Shown here: in pieces, positions 31,119 through 43,790 of the stretch
Layout of the letters: every line of letters starts with the position of its first letter
Numbering within the stretch: position 1 is the stretch's first letter
Assembly (NCBI GenBank): GCA_039090855.1
Contig: CM077025.1
Coordinates: forward strand, 96,080,489 to 96,144,488
DNA: 64,000 nt
Source of the DNA: Macrothele yani
Taxonomy: Eukaryota > Arthropoda > Arachnida > Araneae > Macrothelidae
Reading direction: 5' to 3'
Made by a program: the position numbers and the translations under genes
Notes under the pieces: model-generated
Told to the model about the DNA's origin: nothing
Databases searched by the model: none
The model's input: the letters and a program-made list of their open reading frames with translations, nothing else

Positions 31119-32818
31119 ATCATCATCATCATCATTGTCAACCATTATCAATCCACTGCTGGACGAGGTCTCCCAAGTTTCCTCCACAACGGTCTGTCTT
31201 GTGCCAGTCTCATCCATGTCACTCCCGCATACTTTCGAATTTCATCCACCCATCTTCCATGTGGTCTTCTTCTGGGTCTTTTCCTGTCCCTTGGAATCCA
31301 ATCTAAAATTTCGGCTGTCCATCGATGGTCTGTTCTTCTGGCAGTATGTCCAGCCCATTGCCATTTCCGGGATTTAACTCTGATCATGATGTCTTCCACT
31401 CTTGTCATTTTTCGGATCCACGTGTTCCTCTTCTTATCTCTCCTGGTTACACCAAGCATGCACCTCTCCATGCATTCTTTGAGTTGTCTGCAGCCTTTGT
31501 ATGTCTCTTTTAGCTAAGGTCCACGTCTCTGCACCATACGTAAGCACTGGAAGGATGCATTGATCAAACACTTTTCTTTTAAGACATAGTGGCATATTGC
31601 TCTTGAAAATTATGCTGTTTCTTCCAAAAGCTCTCCAGGCAAGTTTTGTACGCCGATTAATTTCTTTACCAATGTGACCCTCACTTGATATCTGCTGTCC
31701 AAGATAAACGTACGTGTCTGTTATCTCCAGCTTTTCTCCATCAATCGATAAATCTTCATTTCTTGTAAAAGCATTGTACATCACTTTTGTCTTCTGAAAG
31801 TTCATTTTTAATCCCACTTCTTTACTCTTGTCAGCAAGTTCCTGGATCATACTCTGTAGCTCTGATGGGGTAGTTGCAAAAATGACTATGTCATCAGCAA
31901 AACGAAGGTGGGTTAGATAATCTCCATTAATCTTTATCCCTTTGTTTTCCCAGTTCAGTGATTGAAAGATATTTTCCAATGTGGCATTAAAGAACTTCGG
32001 AGATATGGTGTCACCTTGTCTCACTCCTTTTCCAATTTTTATGTGTGTTGTATTTTCAAACAGCCGAATCTTTGCACTTGCATTTTCATAGATGTTATTA
32101 ATAATATTAATGTATGCATCTTCAATACCGCAGGATTTCAGAGCCATTGCAACTGCTGATGGTTTCACCGAATCAAAGGCATTTTCATAATCGATAAAAG
32201 CCATGCACAATGGAAGCTCATATTCCCTCGCTCTTTCAATTAGTTCTCTCAGTACGTGGATATGATCTATTGTGCTGTAGCCACTCCTGAATCCAGCTTG
32301 TTCTCTCGGTTGAGCCATGTCCAGTGTCACCTTCAAGCGGTGTGAAAGAACTTTAGTGAAGATTTTATAAACCACTGATAGGAGGCTGATAGGTCTGTAG
32401 TTCCTGAGATCCTCAATGTCACCTTTTTTATGTAGCAAGATCATTGTAGCGTTGTTCCAATCCTCAGGAATTTTTCCTTCATTAAGGCATCGAGTGAAAA
32501 TTTGGGCGAGTACTGTTTCGATTTCTCCACTTGCTTCTTGTATGATGTCTACAGTAATTCCATCTTCTCCTGGAGCTTTTCCCCGCTTCATGTTCTTGAT
32601 TGCATGTGCAACTTCTGCTGGAAGGACTGGAGGAACTGTGGTACTGGTATCTTTCATGATGTCTGGAGTACATGTATCATCCCTTTCATATAATTTTGAG
32701 TAGAAATCTTTCACTCTTGTCAAAATTTCACCTCTATTTCTTGTTACAGAACCATCTTCTTTTCTCAGTGCCATGATCTGTTTTTCCCCTTACTGAGATG
32801 TCCCTTTGCTATCTTTAG

Positions 32819-32822
<4 letters not shown>
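31119..32822 (-). pseudogene. RTE-clade LINE copy C, 5'-truncated
   Basis: The main frame (31434-32774, 446 codons) covers the RT with LRFADDIVIF intact. The C-terminal frame is displaced by the same one-base insertion as in copy A (CATGCATTCTTTGAG on plus where D has GCTTC), near 31471. The endonuclease half is missing. It ends at TTTAGGCTTT directly beside the (TA)n tract at 32823-32853. Confidence 0.9.

Positions 32823-32853
<31 letters not shown>
32823..32853. repeat. (TA)n microsatellite between LINE copies C and D
   Basis: About 15 TA units separate the truncated 5' end of copy C (minus) from the 5' end of copy D (plus). Confidence 0.95.
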
Positions 32854-32855
<2 letters not shown>

Positions 32856-35800
32856 GATGTAAGGTCATGTGATGCGTAACATCACAGCCTCTCCTTGACA
32901 AATGTCAACCCCGCCTTCTCGTGGTACATCCTGTTCCCACTAAAGGGGCTCTGACGACCGCCAATAGCGGTATAACTATACCATCGGGATTAGAGGAACT
33001 TCTATCCCACACTCACCAACCCGCTTGGCCAGCGTGGTGAGTTATGGCCAAACCCCTCCAAAATGATTCCACAACTTAAATCTTGGCCCTCAGTCTCCGG
33101 CAGCTGGAATGTACCTGGCCAAGGCAGCGGCCAGTGCGACATGAAGGCAGAGGGTGCTAAGAATCCCCGGAGGACCGGACTATAGGCTGCCATCTGATGC
33201 TGACCTTGGCTACGTACAACGGACGCTCCCTATCTTCTGATTCAAGGCTTCTTGAATTGGAAGAGGAACTACAAAGGATCAAGTGGGACATCGTGGGGCT
33301 AAGTGAGGTAAGGAGAAAAGGAGAAGATCTCATCGAACTGAAAAGTGGACATCTCTTCTACTATCGTGGGACAGATACTGGCAGAACTAGTGGTGTTGGA
33401 TTTATAATAAACAAGAAACTGAAGGATAAAGTTGTAGAAGTTGAAGGTTCCTCTGACAGAGCTGCACGACTTGTTATCCAACTCTCGAAAAGATACCAGG
33501 CTCAGATTATTCAAACTTATGCACCCACCACAAGTCATCCTGAAGAAGAAATTGAAGAATTTTATGAGGAAATTTGTCATCTAAATAATAAAGGTAAGCA
33601 GCACTTGAAAATAATTATGGGAGATTTCAATGCAAAAAATAGGGCAACGGCAACAGAATGAAACTTCAGTAGGTAAATTAGGTCACGGCAACAGAAACCA
33701 GCGTGGAAATACTCTCGTTGAGTTTGCAGAGGCAGAAGGGTTTTTCATCTTGAACTCCTTCTTCAAGAAAAAGCCACACAGGAAATGGACATGGAGACAT
33801 CCAAATGGGAAGACAAGTGAAATTGATTTTATTATGTGTAACAAAAAATTCGTCATAGAAGACTGCAGTGTGCTAAACAAGTTCAACACAGGTAGTGACC
33901 ATAGATTGGTGAGATGTAAGATGCACCTCAACACCAAACTTGAACGTGGCAAGCTCATAAGACAAACAAAATCTATTGACATAACCAACCTTAAAAAACA
34001 CCATAATACCTTCAAGTTGGAACTGAAGAACAGGTTCTCTGCTTTAGAAGGCCTAACATCGGAAGAAGTGGACATCTCTGAAGTTAACAGAAAAGTAACC
34101 AAAGCTCTTATGGGAACAGCAACAAAATTAGCTGGGTCTAAGAACAAGTTGCATGTAAACAAATTATCAGGAAAAACAAAAATGTTGATGCAAAAAAGAA
34201 GAGAGATGAGGACAACTAAAGAAGATGTTACTTCCAAAGTGGAATATATAGAGCTATGCAAGACGGTAAGAAAAAGTATCACTGAAGACGTAAGAAAATT
34301 CAACTGTGAACTAGTGAGGAAAGCAATTTAAAACAACCAAAGCCTAAAGATAGCAAAGGGACATCTCAGTAAGGGAAGAAAACAGATAATGGCACTGAGA
34401 AAAGAAGATGGTTCTGTAACAAGAAATAGAGGCGAAATTTTGACAAGAGTGAAAGATTTCTACTCCAAATTATATGAAAGGGATGATACATGCACTCCAG
34501 ACATCATGAAAGATACCAGTACCACAGTTCCTCCAGTCCTTCCAGCAGAAGTTGCACATGCAATCAAGAACATGAAGCGGGGAAAAGCTCCAGGAGAAGA
34601 TGGAATTACTGTAGACATCATACAAGAAGCAAGTGGAGAAATTGAAACAGTACTCGCCCAAATTTTCACTCGATGCCTTAATGAAGGAAAGATTCCTGAG
34701 GATTGGAACACCGCTACAATGATCCTGCTACATAAGAAAGGTGACATTGAGGATCTCGGAAACTACAGACCTATCAGCCTCCTATCAGTAGTTTATAAAA
34801 TCTTCACTAAAGTTCTTTCACACCGTTTGAAGGTAACACTGGACATGGCTCAACCGAGAGAACAAGCTGGATTCAGGAGTGGTTACAGCACAATAGATCA
34901 TATCCACGTACTGAGAGAACTAATTGAAAGAGCGAGGGAATATGAACTTCCATTGTGCATGGCTTTTATCGATTATGAAAAAGCCTTTGATTCAGTGAAA
35001 CCATCAGCAGTTACAATGGCTCTGAAAACCTGCGGTATTGAAGATGCATACATTAATATTATTAATAACATCTATGAAAATGCAAGTGCAAAGATTCGGC
35101 TGTTTGAAAATACAACACACATAAAAATTGGAAAGGGAGTGAGACAAGGTGACACCATATCTCCGAAGCTCTTTAATGCCACATTGGAGGGTGTTTTTCA
35201 GTCGCTGAGCTGGGAAAACAAAGGGATAAAGATTAATGGAGATTATCTAACCCACCTTCGTTTTGCTGATGACGTAGTCATTTTTGCAACTACCCCATCA
35301 GAGCTGCAGAGTATGATCCAGGAACTTGCTGACAAGAGTAAAGAAGTGGGATTAAAAATGAACTTTCAGAAGACAAAAGTGATGTTTAATGCTTTTACAA
35401 GAAATGAAGATTTATCGATTGATGGAGAAAAGCTGGAGATAACAGACACGTACGTTTATCTTGGACAGCAGATATCAAGTGAGGGTCACATTGATGAAGA
35501 AATTAATCGGCGTACAAAACTTGCCTGGAGAGCTTTTGGAAGAAACAGCATAATTTTCAAGAGCAATATGCCATTATGTCTTAAAAGAAAAGTGTTTGAT
35601 CAATGCATCCTTCCAGTGCTTACGTATGGTGCAGAGACGTGGACCTTAACTAAAAGAGATATACAAAGACTGCAGACAACTCAAAGAAGCATGGAGAGGT
35701 GCATGCTTCGTGTAACCAGGAGAGATAAGAAGGGGAACACGTGGATCCGAAAAATGACAAGAGTGGAAGACATCATGATCAGAGTTAAATCCCTGAAATG

Positions 35801-36041
35801 GCAATGGGCTGGACATACTGCCAGAAGGACAGATCATCGATGGACAGCCGAAATTTTAGATTGGATTCCAAGGGACAGGAAAAGACCCAGAAGAAGACCA
35901 CATGGGAGATGGGTGGATGAAATTCGAAAGTATGCAGGGGTGACATGGAGGAGACTGGCACAAGACAGACCGTTGTGGAGGAAACTTGGGGAGACCTTCG
36001 TCCAGCAGTGGATTGATAATGGTTGACAATGATGATGATGA

Positions 36042-36044
<3 letters not shown>
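32854..36044 (+). pseudogene. RTE-clade LINE copy D, near full-length
   Basis: The 5' UTR starts GGGATGTAAGGTCATGTGAT. The coding part begins near 33197 with MLTLATYNGRSL (endonuclease start), LSEVRRKGED, TYAPTTSH and MGDFNAK. One extra A near 33637 shifts the frame, then KFNTGSDHRLVRCK continues to a stop at 34329-34331 (TAA where copy E has GAA). From 34389 to 36026 a 545-codon frame holds the complete RT (catalytic LRFADDVVIFA at about residue 300) and the C-terminal KWQWAGHTARR domain, ending QWIDNG. Tail (ATG)n then (TA)n. Only two or three lesions separate it from an intact element. Confidence 0.92.

Positions 36045-36086
<42 letters not shown>
36045..36086. repeat. (TA)n microsatellite between LINE copies D and E
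   Basis: About 20 TA units follow the (ATG)n tail of copy D and precede TTGTTGGGATG, the start of copy E. Confidence 0.95.
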
Positions 36087-36092
<6 letters not shown>

Positions 36093-36093
<1 letters not shown>

Positions 36094-38841
36094 GGATGTA
36101 AGGTCAGGTGATGCGTAACATCACAGCCTCTCCTTGACAAATGTCAACCCCGCCTTCTCGTGGTGCATCCTGTTCCCACTAAAGGGGCTCTGACGACCGC
36201 CAATAGCGGTATAACTATACCATCGGGATTAGAGGAAATTCTATCCCACACTCACCAACCCGCTTGGCCAGCGTGGTGAGTTATGGCCAAACCCCTCCAA
36301 AATGATTCCACAACTTAAATCTTGGCCCTCAGTCTCCGGCAGCTGGAATGTACCTGGCCAAGGCAGCGGCCAGTGCGACATGAAGGCAGAGGGTGCTAAG
36401 AATCCCCGGAGGACCGGACTAGGCTGCCATCTGATGCTGACCTTGGCTACGTATAATGGACGCTCCCTATCTTCTGATTCAAGGCTTCTTGAATTGGAAG
36501 AGGAACTACAAAGGATCAAGTGGGACATCGTGGGGCTAAGTGAGGTAAGGAGAAAAGGAGAAGATCTCATCGAACTGAAAAGTGGACATCTCTTCTACTA
36601 TCGTGGGACAGATACTGGCAGAACTAGTGGTGTTGGATTTATAATAAACAAGAAACTGAAGGATAAAGTTGTAGAAGTTGAAAGTTCCTCTGACAGAGCT
36701 GCACGACTTGTTATCCAACTCTCGAAAAGATACCAGGCTCAGATTATTCAAACTTATGCACCCACCACAAGTCATCCTGAAGAAGAAATTGAAGAATTTT
36801 ATGAGGAAATTTGTCATCTAAATAATAAAGGTAAGCAGCACTTGAAAATAATTATGGGAGATTTCAATGCAAAAATAGGGCAACGGCAACAGAATGAAAC
36901 TTCAGTAGGTAAATTCGGTCACGGCAACAGAAACCAGCGTGGAAATACTCTCGTTGAGTTTGCAGAGGCAGAAGGGTTTTTCATCTTGAACTCCTTCTTC
37001 AAGAAAAAGCCACACAGGAAATGGACATGGAGACATCCAAATGGGACGACAAGTGAAATTGATTTTATTATGTGTAACAAAAAATTCGTCATAGAAGACT
37101 GCAGTGTGCTAAACAAGTTCAACACAGGTAGTGACCATAGATTGGTGAGATGTAAGATGCACCTCAACACTAAACTTGAACGTGGCAAGCTCATAAGACA
37201 AACAAAATCTATTGACATAACCAACCTTAAAAAACACCATAATACCTTCAAGTTGGAACTGAAGAACAGGTTCTCTGCTTTAGAAGGCCTAACATCAGAA
37301 GAAGTGGACATCTCTGAAGTTAACAGAAAAGTAACCAAAGCTCTTATGGAAACAGCAACAAAATTAGCTGGGTCTAAGAACAAGTTGCATGTAAATAAAT
37401 TATCAGGAAAAACGAAAATGTTGATGCAAAAAAGAAGAGAGATGAGGACAACTAAAGAAGATGTGACTTCCAAAGTGGAATATATAGAGCTATGCAAGAC
37501 AGTAAGAAAAAGTATCACTGAAGACGTAAGAAAATTCAACTGTGAACTAGTGAGGAAAGCAATTGAAAACAACCAAAGCCTAAAGATAGCAAAGGGACAT
37601 CTCAGTAAGGGAAGAAAACAGATTATGGCACTGAGAAAAGAAGATGGTTCTGTAACAAGAAATAGAGGCGAAATTTTGACAAGAGTGAAAGATTTCTACT
37701 CCAAATTATATGAAAGGGATGATACATGCACTCCAGACATCATGAAAGATACCAGTACCAGAGTTCCTCCAGTCCTTCCAGCAGAAGTTGCACATGCAAT
37801 CAAGAACATGAAGCGGGGGAAAGCTCCAGGAGAAGATGGAATTACTGTAGACATCATACAAGAAGCAAGTGGAGAAATCGAAACAGTACTCGCCCAAATT
37901 TTCACTCGATGCCTTAATGAAGGAAAGATTCCTGAGGATTGGAACACCGCTACAATGATCCTGCTACATAAGAAAGTGACATTGAGGATCTCGGAAACTA
38001 CAGACCTATCAGCCTCCTATCAGTAGTTTATAAAATCTTCACTAAAGTTCTTTCACACCGCTTGAAGGTAACACTGGACATGGCTCAACCGAGAGAACAA
38101 GCTGGATTCAGGAGTGGCTACAGCACAATAGATCATATCCATGTGCTGAGAGAACTAATTGAAAGAGCGAGGGAATATGAACTTCCATTGTGCATGGCTT
38201 TTATCGATTATGAAAAAGCCTTTGATTCGGTGAAACCATCAGCAGTTACAATGGCTCTGAAAACCTGCGGTATTGAAGATGCCAACATTAATATTATTAA
38301 TAACATCTATGAAAATGCAAGTGCAAAGATTAGGCTGTTTGAAAATACACGTAGAGCAATATGCCAGTATGTCTTAAAAGAAAAGTGTTTGATCAATGCA
38401 TCCTTCCAGTGCTTACGTATGGTGCAGAGACGTGGACCTTAACTAAAAGAGACATACAAAGGCTGCAGACAACTCAAAGCAGCATGGAGAGGTGCATACT
38501 TGGTGTAACCAGGAGAGATAAGAAGAGGAACTCGTGGATTCGAAAAATGACAAGAGTGGAAGACATCATGATCAGAGTTAAATCCCTGAAATGGCAATGG
38601 GCTGGACATACTGTCAGAAGGACAGACCATCGATGGACAGCCGAAATTTTAGATTGGATTCCAAGGGACAGGAAAAGACCCAGAAGAAGACCACATGGGA
38701 GATGGGTCTATGAAATTCGAAAGTATGCAGGAGTGACATGGAGGAGACTGGCACAAGACAGACCGTTGTGGAGGAAACTTGGGGAGACCTTCGTCCAGCA
38801 GTGGATTGATAATGGTTGACAATGATGATGATGATGATATA
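36093..38841 (+). pseudogene. RTE-clade LINE copy E, internally deleted
   Basis: Same 5' UTR as D. One frame of 574 codons (36302-38026) runs through the whole endonuclease (TYNGRSL, LSEVRRKGED, YAPTT, GDFNAKIG, GSDHRLVR) and linker into the RT, then loses the frame by a one-base deletion near 37976 (AAGAAAGTGAC for AAGAAAGGTGAC). A deletion of about 450 bp, relative to D 35114-35560, removes the FADD region; the join carries the extra bases CGTAG. The C-terminus is open at 38361-38819. Tail (ATG)n. Without the catalytic box it is inactive. Confidence 0.92.
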
Positions 38842-38929
38842 TTATTTTTATTATTATTAAACGGACAGCGTCAGCACAGGCGCAGTAACTTAACTTTCGA
38901 AGTGGTATTGTAATATCTACAAAATTGAG

Positions 38930-39330
38930 ATGCAGCCCCCATCTCAGCTTACCACGAGCCGCCACTGTTACCCACTGACGCCATATTCTCCCCACGGTGG
39001 CCGCGTGACGTCCCACACGAGCACTGATGTCTCGGAGTGATAATCCGTTATCCCGATATGCCACATTTCTTCCGTGATCGAAGTCGGAAACCTGCTGGCA
39101 TAGTTGCCGTTGTCTTCGATGGGGCATGCTGCAGCTGCCCACGCGAGGAATGGAGAGCAAACACATTTCAAATAACTTAACACGGCTCCTATTTCACACC
39201 TCTTATACGACTTCCAGGGGGCGTTACTGTACTGCATGGTTTCCATATGTGCTGCCCGGTTAATCATTTACATGTGCGCTCTTCTACCAACTCTCGATCG
39301 CCTGAGATAAGATCTTCCTGGTGTTTCACT
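38930..39330 (-). pseudogene. Tc1-like transposase N-terminal fragment with 5' flank
   Basis: On minus from 39127: MPHRRQRQLCQQVSDFDHGR, NVAYRDNGLSLRDISARVGR, ATVGRIWRQW. This is the first helix-turn-helix of Tc1 transposases. The reading is lost after about 38940 and no catalytic part follows. Upstream, 39130-39330 looks like the 5' UTR; the word CCAGGGGGCGTTACTG at about 39207 is a CTCF-like match. Confidence 0.7.
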
Positions 39331-40219
39331 TTCAATGGCCAGCAGTGTAGATCCATGCTCCATCGATAGTCATAATAAATTTCCATCCGTCTCCTGCTAT
39401 GGGATTTTCGTAAAGAAGTCTACACCATGCTCTTCGCTCAGCCATGTGTCTAGTGAAAAGGTCGTTAACATCATGTTTTTTTTTTCCTTTTTTTTTTTCG
39501 TTTCTTTTTCAGATTCAAATCTTTGTTTATTATCTTGTTTACAGTTGATGCAAATATTTTAACTACTTAGCGATTGCTCTTCGGGTGTGTAGATTTTCTT
39601 TTAAGGCCAGAGACCTAACTTTTGAAATAGCCGTAAAAGTACTTACTTTCTTTGGATATTCATTTGGTGTTATTTTCCTGTTAAATGCAATGATTGGCGA
39701 TTTTCCCCTCTAATATTAATAATATCGCTTATTTTAATTTAGAAATGCTAATTCCATGATTTTCACACCTTTCTTTAATTACAGAATACGAATATTTTTC
39801 CTCGCAAAAAGGAAAACATAATTTTCTATCCACTGCTTGTTTATGTGGGCCATTTTCTTAGCATACAATATTTAACTGCAGAAGGTGTTACTTTCGTGTT
39901 CGTCTAACACGCTGTTGCCAGTTTCAATTCTTCGAACTTCTTTTATTTTCTGTAATTTCTTATCAAAATCGTTTTAAAAATGTGTGAGCATCCTCTATAC
40001 AAACGAAAAAGTTCCTCGAAATAAACCCATAAAAATCAGTGAAATAAGGCATGAGGAAATATCACATAAAAATGTGGTACCACAGATTTCAATTCGGAAT
40101 GTAATCCCTACGGACAGCAAATCAAGTTTCACAACGCTGAACGGTTCTTTGAAAACCGTTGGTACTTACAAGAAACATTAGGATTAAGTCCCATTCTTCC
40201 AGAAGAGCTCATCATAAGA
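39331..40219. other. no recognisable gene
   Basis: T-rich tract at 39475-39510; AT-rich remainder. Confidence 0.45.
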
Positions 40220-40930
40220 CAGTGGCGTATCTTGGGTCCGAGACCTGAGGTAACCCCCCCCCCCCTCTCCCCTACTGTTTTTTTTTAATTGCGAAGTTTA
40301 ATTTTTAATTGTTAAGTAATAGAAGCAACTTTTTTCTTAATTTTAGGTACATGCCATTGCTAACATGATACCAAATAATTATGAGGATTAGGATTTGAAC
40401 ACTTATTTGTACATGAACTCCAATCTTCTTTTGAACACTGTATTTTTACACGAACTCCATTCTTCTTCTCCTTTTGTGTGAACTTGAGTGCTACGTTTTC
40501 ATAAAATGTTTCTTCCGAGTACTTTTCCATATTTAAAAAGAATGTGTTTTTCTATTGACAAAATAGCCAAGTTTTTCGAATGTGCATGTCCTTGTGTGGC
40601 TCTAAGATATATCTTGATTCTTTTTTTATGCTGAAGAACTTCTTTTGGCAGTTGCAGTTGTTGATGGAAAGTTTAATATGAGGTCTGTTAATTTGTACGC
40701 CTCACTAAACACTATGTCCAATTTATTCAACTTTATATAACACGTAGTGTCTCTTACTGATTTGTTTTTGTATTCATCAAGGGAATAAAACACCTTCAGT
40801 TCATTTTTTAGTCGAGCTGTATCAAAATTTGAAGCATAGAGTTCTTTAAGTTCTGACAGTAAATGTTCAGGAAAGCTTTCACAAAATTTATCAAAACAGT
40901 TCGAATCCTACAAAGCCACGAATTTAAGAT
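40220..40930 (-). pseudogene. hAT transposase C-terminal relic with one terminal repeat
   Basis: On minus: CFDKFCESFPEHLLSELKEL, DIVFSEAYKLTDLILNFPST, TATAKRSSSA. This is the hAT dimerisation domain (normally ...LLLTFPVSTATAERSFS.LK.IK...). Two stops follow. On plus, 40220 begins CAGTGGCGTATCTTGGG, a hAT-type terminal repeat, on the expected 3' side of the gene. The catalytic core and the other end are not seen. Confidence 0.7.
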
Positions 40931-41414
40931 ATAATATCTCTGATTTTAATTCATTGACACTTCATAAAAACTGAAACCACTCTCGCGAAACACCCTTATG
41001 GGCGGGAGTATGCGAGTGACTGAGATAGTCTGTCTTCTTTTTTCGGAGTGAACCGTTTCCCAAAGCAATGGGCCAATCCCCTCTACCAGCTGATTGATGT
41101 TGTCATGGAAACGCTAGCAGGCGATTGTACGGAAGGTTTTCGCATCAGAACTGCGAAGACTAGAAGAGCTGCGCTTGCGTTATGCCGTTGGTTTTTGCTC
41201 GCCAGACTGAGTCAAAGAAGCGAATCCGCACGCGTTTTTTTTTTTTGGGGGGGGGGTGCACCGAAAGCATCGACATATTTTAATACCGTTGATAATTGAC
41301 TTTTATTTGTGCATATTTAATTCAGTTTTATTTGTGCATATTTAATTCAGTTTTATTTGTACATTCTCTGGGCTTCGTAGCTAGCCTAGATAGCCTCGAA
41401 TATACACCACTGTC
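40931..41414. other. unassigned DNA
   Basis: An 83-codon frame at 41048-41299 has no recognised domain. Contains poly-T/poly-G at 41236-41257 and a three-unit direct repeat of TTTATTTGTGCATATTTAATT type at 41300-41365. Confidence 0.4.
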
Positions 41415-42310
41415 ATAAGTCCTATAGAGATGTAGGGGGAGGACAGCCAGCAGCAATTTGGCGACCTAAAGTGTCCCAAATGTGCTCAGTTGGATTAAAA
41501 TCTGGTGACAGTGCCAGCCATTTAATAAGTGCAATATCTTAGCTTTCAAGATATTCATTGACCAGCAAAACCTTTTGAGGACGGGCGTTTTTATCCATAA
41601 ACAGGGAATCCGGGCCCACTGCACCTCTGAAATGACGAACATGAGGATCTTGTGACGATATCGGGCAACCGTTAGACTTCAACAGCTTTTCCTCTTTATT
41701 AACTGGATAAGCGAACGACCGTTGATACCTGTTCTGGCTAAAACCATTATGCCATCATCTGCTAAATGGTCCCTTCCCCAAATGATTACTGGCTGGTATC
41801 ATGTCCAATGCTCTCTCCTTATGAATGTTCTACGAACTTGGTTGCAAACCGAATATGCTCCCATCGATAAAGAGTATGTATGACGATTCTCGATGGTCCG
41901 ATGAACCTTTTTAACGACACTATTCGAAGAGACCTCTAGGATACTCTCAAGTGAACATGCACAGCAGTTATGCAATCTTTGGTATACCTTACATACATAT
42001 ATCGGGATACAATCCAGCCAGTTGCTGGAGTGAGCGTCTGGGGCAATCGACGTGTTGCATTGCATGGATTGCGCTTAGCAGTTAACACCAATAAGCAGCC
42101 TTGTCCAGCAGAAGTGATTCCTTAGTGTCCTTGCCTAAGTCTTCGCGAGATGTTTTCGTTAACCTGAAACTGTTTTCAGCGACAGCAGATAGTGTATTGA
42201 TCCATACTTAACCATCTAGCTACTTCAGCTTGAGACTCTCCTGCTTCTAATAACCTTAAATTCTCCATAGCAACAAATCATCTAAACGAACTCTGAGGCA
42301 TAATGACGGC
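41415..42310 (-). pseudogene. Tc1-like transposase pseudogene
   Basis: Across frames on minus: AMENLRLLEAGESQAEVARW (first helix-turn-helix, about 42190-42270), ATGWIVSRYMYV, HLRGAVGPDSLFMDKNARPQ-type wording around the second catalytic Asp (MDKNARP, about 41580-41620), then LVNEYLES, LALSPDFNPTEHIWDTLGRQ with the third catalytic Glu still present (about 41440-41520). Many stops. The N-terminal region is duplicated just upstream at 42317-42440. Confidence 0.75.
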
Positions 42311-42440
42311 ATTACCTAGGTCTTTTCGAGATGTTTTCATTGTCCTGAAACCATCACTGGCGCCAGCATATAGCGGATTGGTCCGTACTAAACCATCTGG
42401 CCACTTCAGCGTGAGACTCACGTGCTCCTAATTACCTTAT
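42133..42440 (-). repeat. two-copy duplication of a Tc1 N-terminal segment
   Basis: 42133-42250 and 42317-42437 align over about 120 bp: both contain GAGATGTTTTC, then a CAGC(A)GATAG-like stretch, ACTAAACCATCTGG or a variant, and CACTTCAGC-GTGAGACTC. Substitutions are many, so the duplication is old. 50945-50990 contains another piece (AATCATCTAAACGAACTCTG). Confidence 0.65.
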
Positions 42441-42449
42441 AAACCGATA

Positions 42450-42715
42450 AGCCATTACATTATGACCACCTACCTAATAAGCTGTAGGTCCCGCTTTAGC
42501 CCTAAAAACAGCGGCCACTCGGCGAGACATCAATTCGATGAGGTGGCGATAGGTATTCTGGGGTATCTGGTACCATAATGAAAACAGCAAGTCCTCCAGT
42601 TCCTGTACATTTCTCAGTGGTGATGATTTAGCGCCAGCCCGCTTTTCCAAGTAGAGCCAGATATGTTTCATTGGGTTAATCTCAAGTGAATTGGAGGCCA
42701 TGTCATTAACAGAAA
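42450..42715 (-). pseudogene. Tc1-like transposase C-terminal fragment with terminal repeat
   Basis: On minus: EINPMKHIWLYLEKRAGAKS, VQELEDLLFSLWYQIPQN, MSRRVAAVFRAKAGPTAY then stop at about 42474. This is the end of a Tc1 transposase, with PMKHIW for PIEHIW, so the catalytic Glu is Lys. The word CATTATGACCACCTACC just left (42452-42468) is a common Tc1 terminal sequence. Confidence 0.75.
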
Positions 42716-42819
42716 GTCACCAACATCCCAATAGTCCAATAACTCTGTACACCATCTTAGCACGAGACAAATTAAATTTTAATGAGCTTTAAAAACAGTT
42801 AAAAATAAAGTTCCGTTTT

Positions 42820-43790
42820 TCGCCAATTGGCTGGGTCTCCTATGGGTTCCCCTTTGTTCCCGTCCTTGCTGAGATTCTACTTCAAGACCTTAAGGAAACT
42901 ATTCTATAATCTTGTATACACAAAGCTCTATTATTTTTACTTATGTTGACGATGTTCTTGTTTTTTGGCCCAATTCCCATGAAGACATTACCGCTTTCAC
43001 CCACAGGCTTTCTTCAAGGTATGTTCCTATTACTTTTTAAATTAAAGCAGAAAAGGAGGGGGTCTTATCTTATTTAGATTTTTCTCCTTTTTAGGGGGGG
43101 GGGGGAATATCATTTTCTGTCTTTAGGAAACCTACTTTCGTTCCTGCATGTATTCCGCACAATTCATCTCATCCGCTCAGATATAAATTATCCACTTTCC
43201 GTGCACTAATTAAGAGAGCTATTACGCACTCTTCTTCAATGGGCCGTCGGAACATCAAATTGGATTACATATGTGATCTTGCATACAGGTTTGGCTATCC
43301 AGACAACCTTGTCACGAGTCTATTCAAGAAAGCACTGAAGAGACCTCTTTCAACCCACCCCAGAGTACAGAAGACTATACGTTACGTGGGCTCATTACCC
43401 TTTATTTTTACTCTGATTAATTCATTAGGAAATATTTGCAAAAAATTTAACTTGGGATTTGGTGTCAAGACTCGAAACATTATGCAAGTGATGGTGAACG
43501 ACAGAGATAGAGTTCCAGTTGGCGATCGACATGGTGTATGTGCCATTCCTCTCGTATCCCTGGATCCTCACAATAACAATAGTATACATGTAGGTTCTAC
43601 ACTTAGAAATATTAAAAACGTTTCTATGAACATAAATATAATGTCAAGCCTTATCAATATGTTGTTCTAAAGGAACTTTCACTCCCTCATGGGAAGATAC
43701 TATGTTATTAGACTTTCATAACACTCGGGCTGAAGTTCTAATAGCGGAAAGTCTTCACATCTACAATCTGGGCAATGGGTGCTGTAACGA
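42820..43790 (+). pseudogene. Penelope-like retroelement (RT and GIY-YIG part)
   Basis: In order across frames: VSYGFPFVPVLAEILLQDL (for the MGSPLSP...EI block), TYVDDVLVFWPNSHEDITAF (RT catalytic YVDD, about 42940-43000), SVFRKPTFVPACIPHNSSHP (RKPT block), then a 143-codon frame at 43239-43670: MGRRNIKLDYICDLAYRFGY and GVCAIPL, the start of a GIY-YIG nuclease, followed by degenerate FTPSWEDTMLLDF, VLIAESLHIYNLG. PLEs prime reverse transcription at DNA ends; the GIY-YIG domain cuts the target. Frameshifts and a poly-G run (43097-43107) break this copy. Confidence 0.8.

Noticed and set aside
33683..34303. 206-codon frame on the minus strand
   Set aside because: It is the antisense of the RTE LINE coding region; the same shadow occurs in copies A and E.
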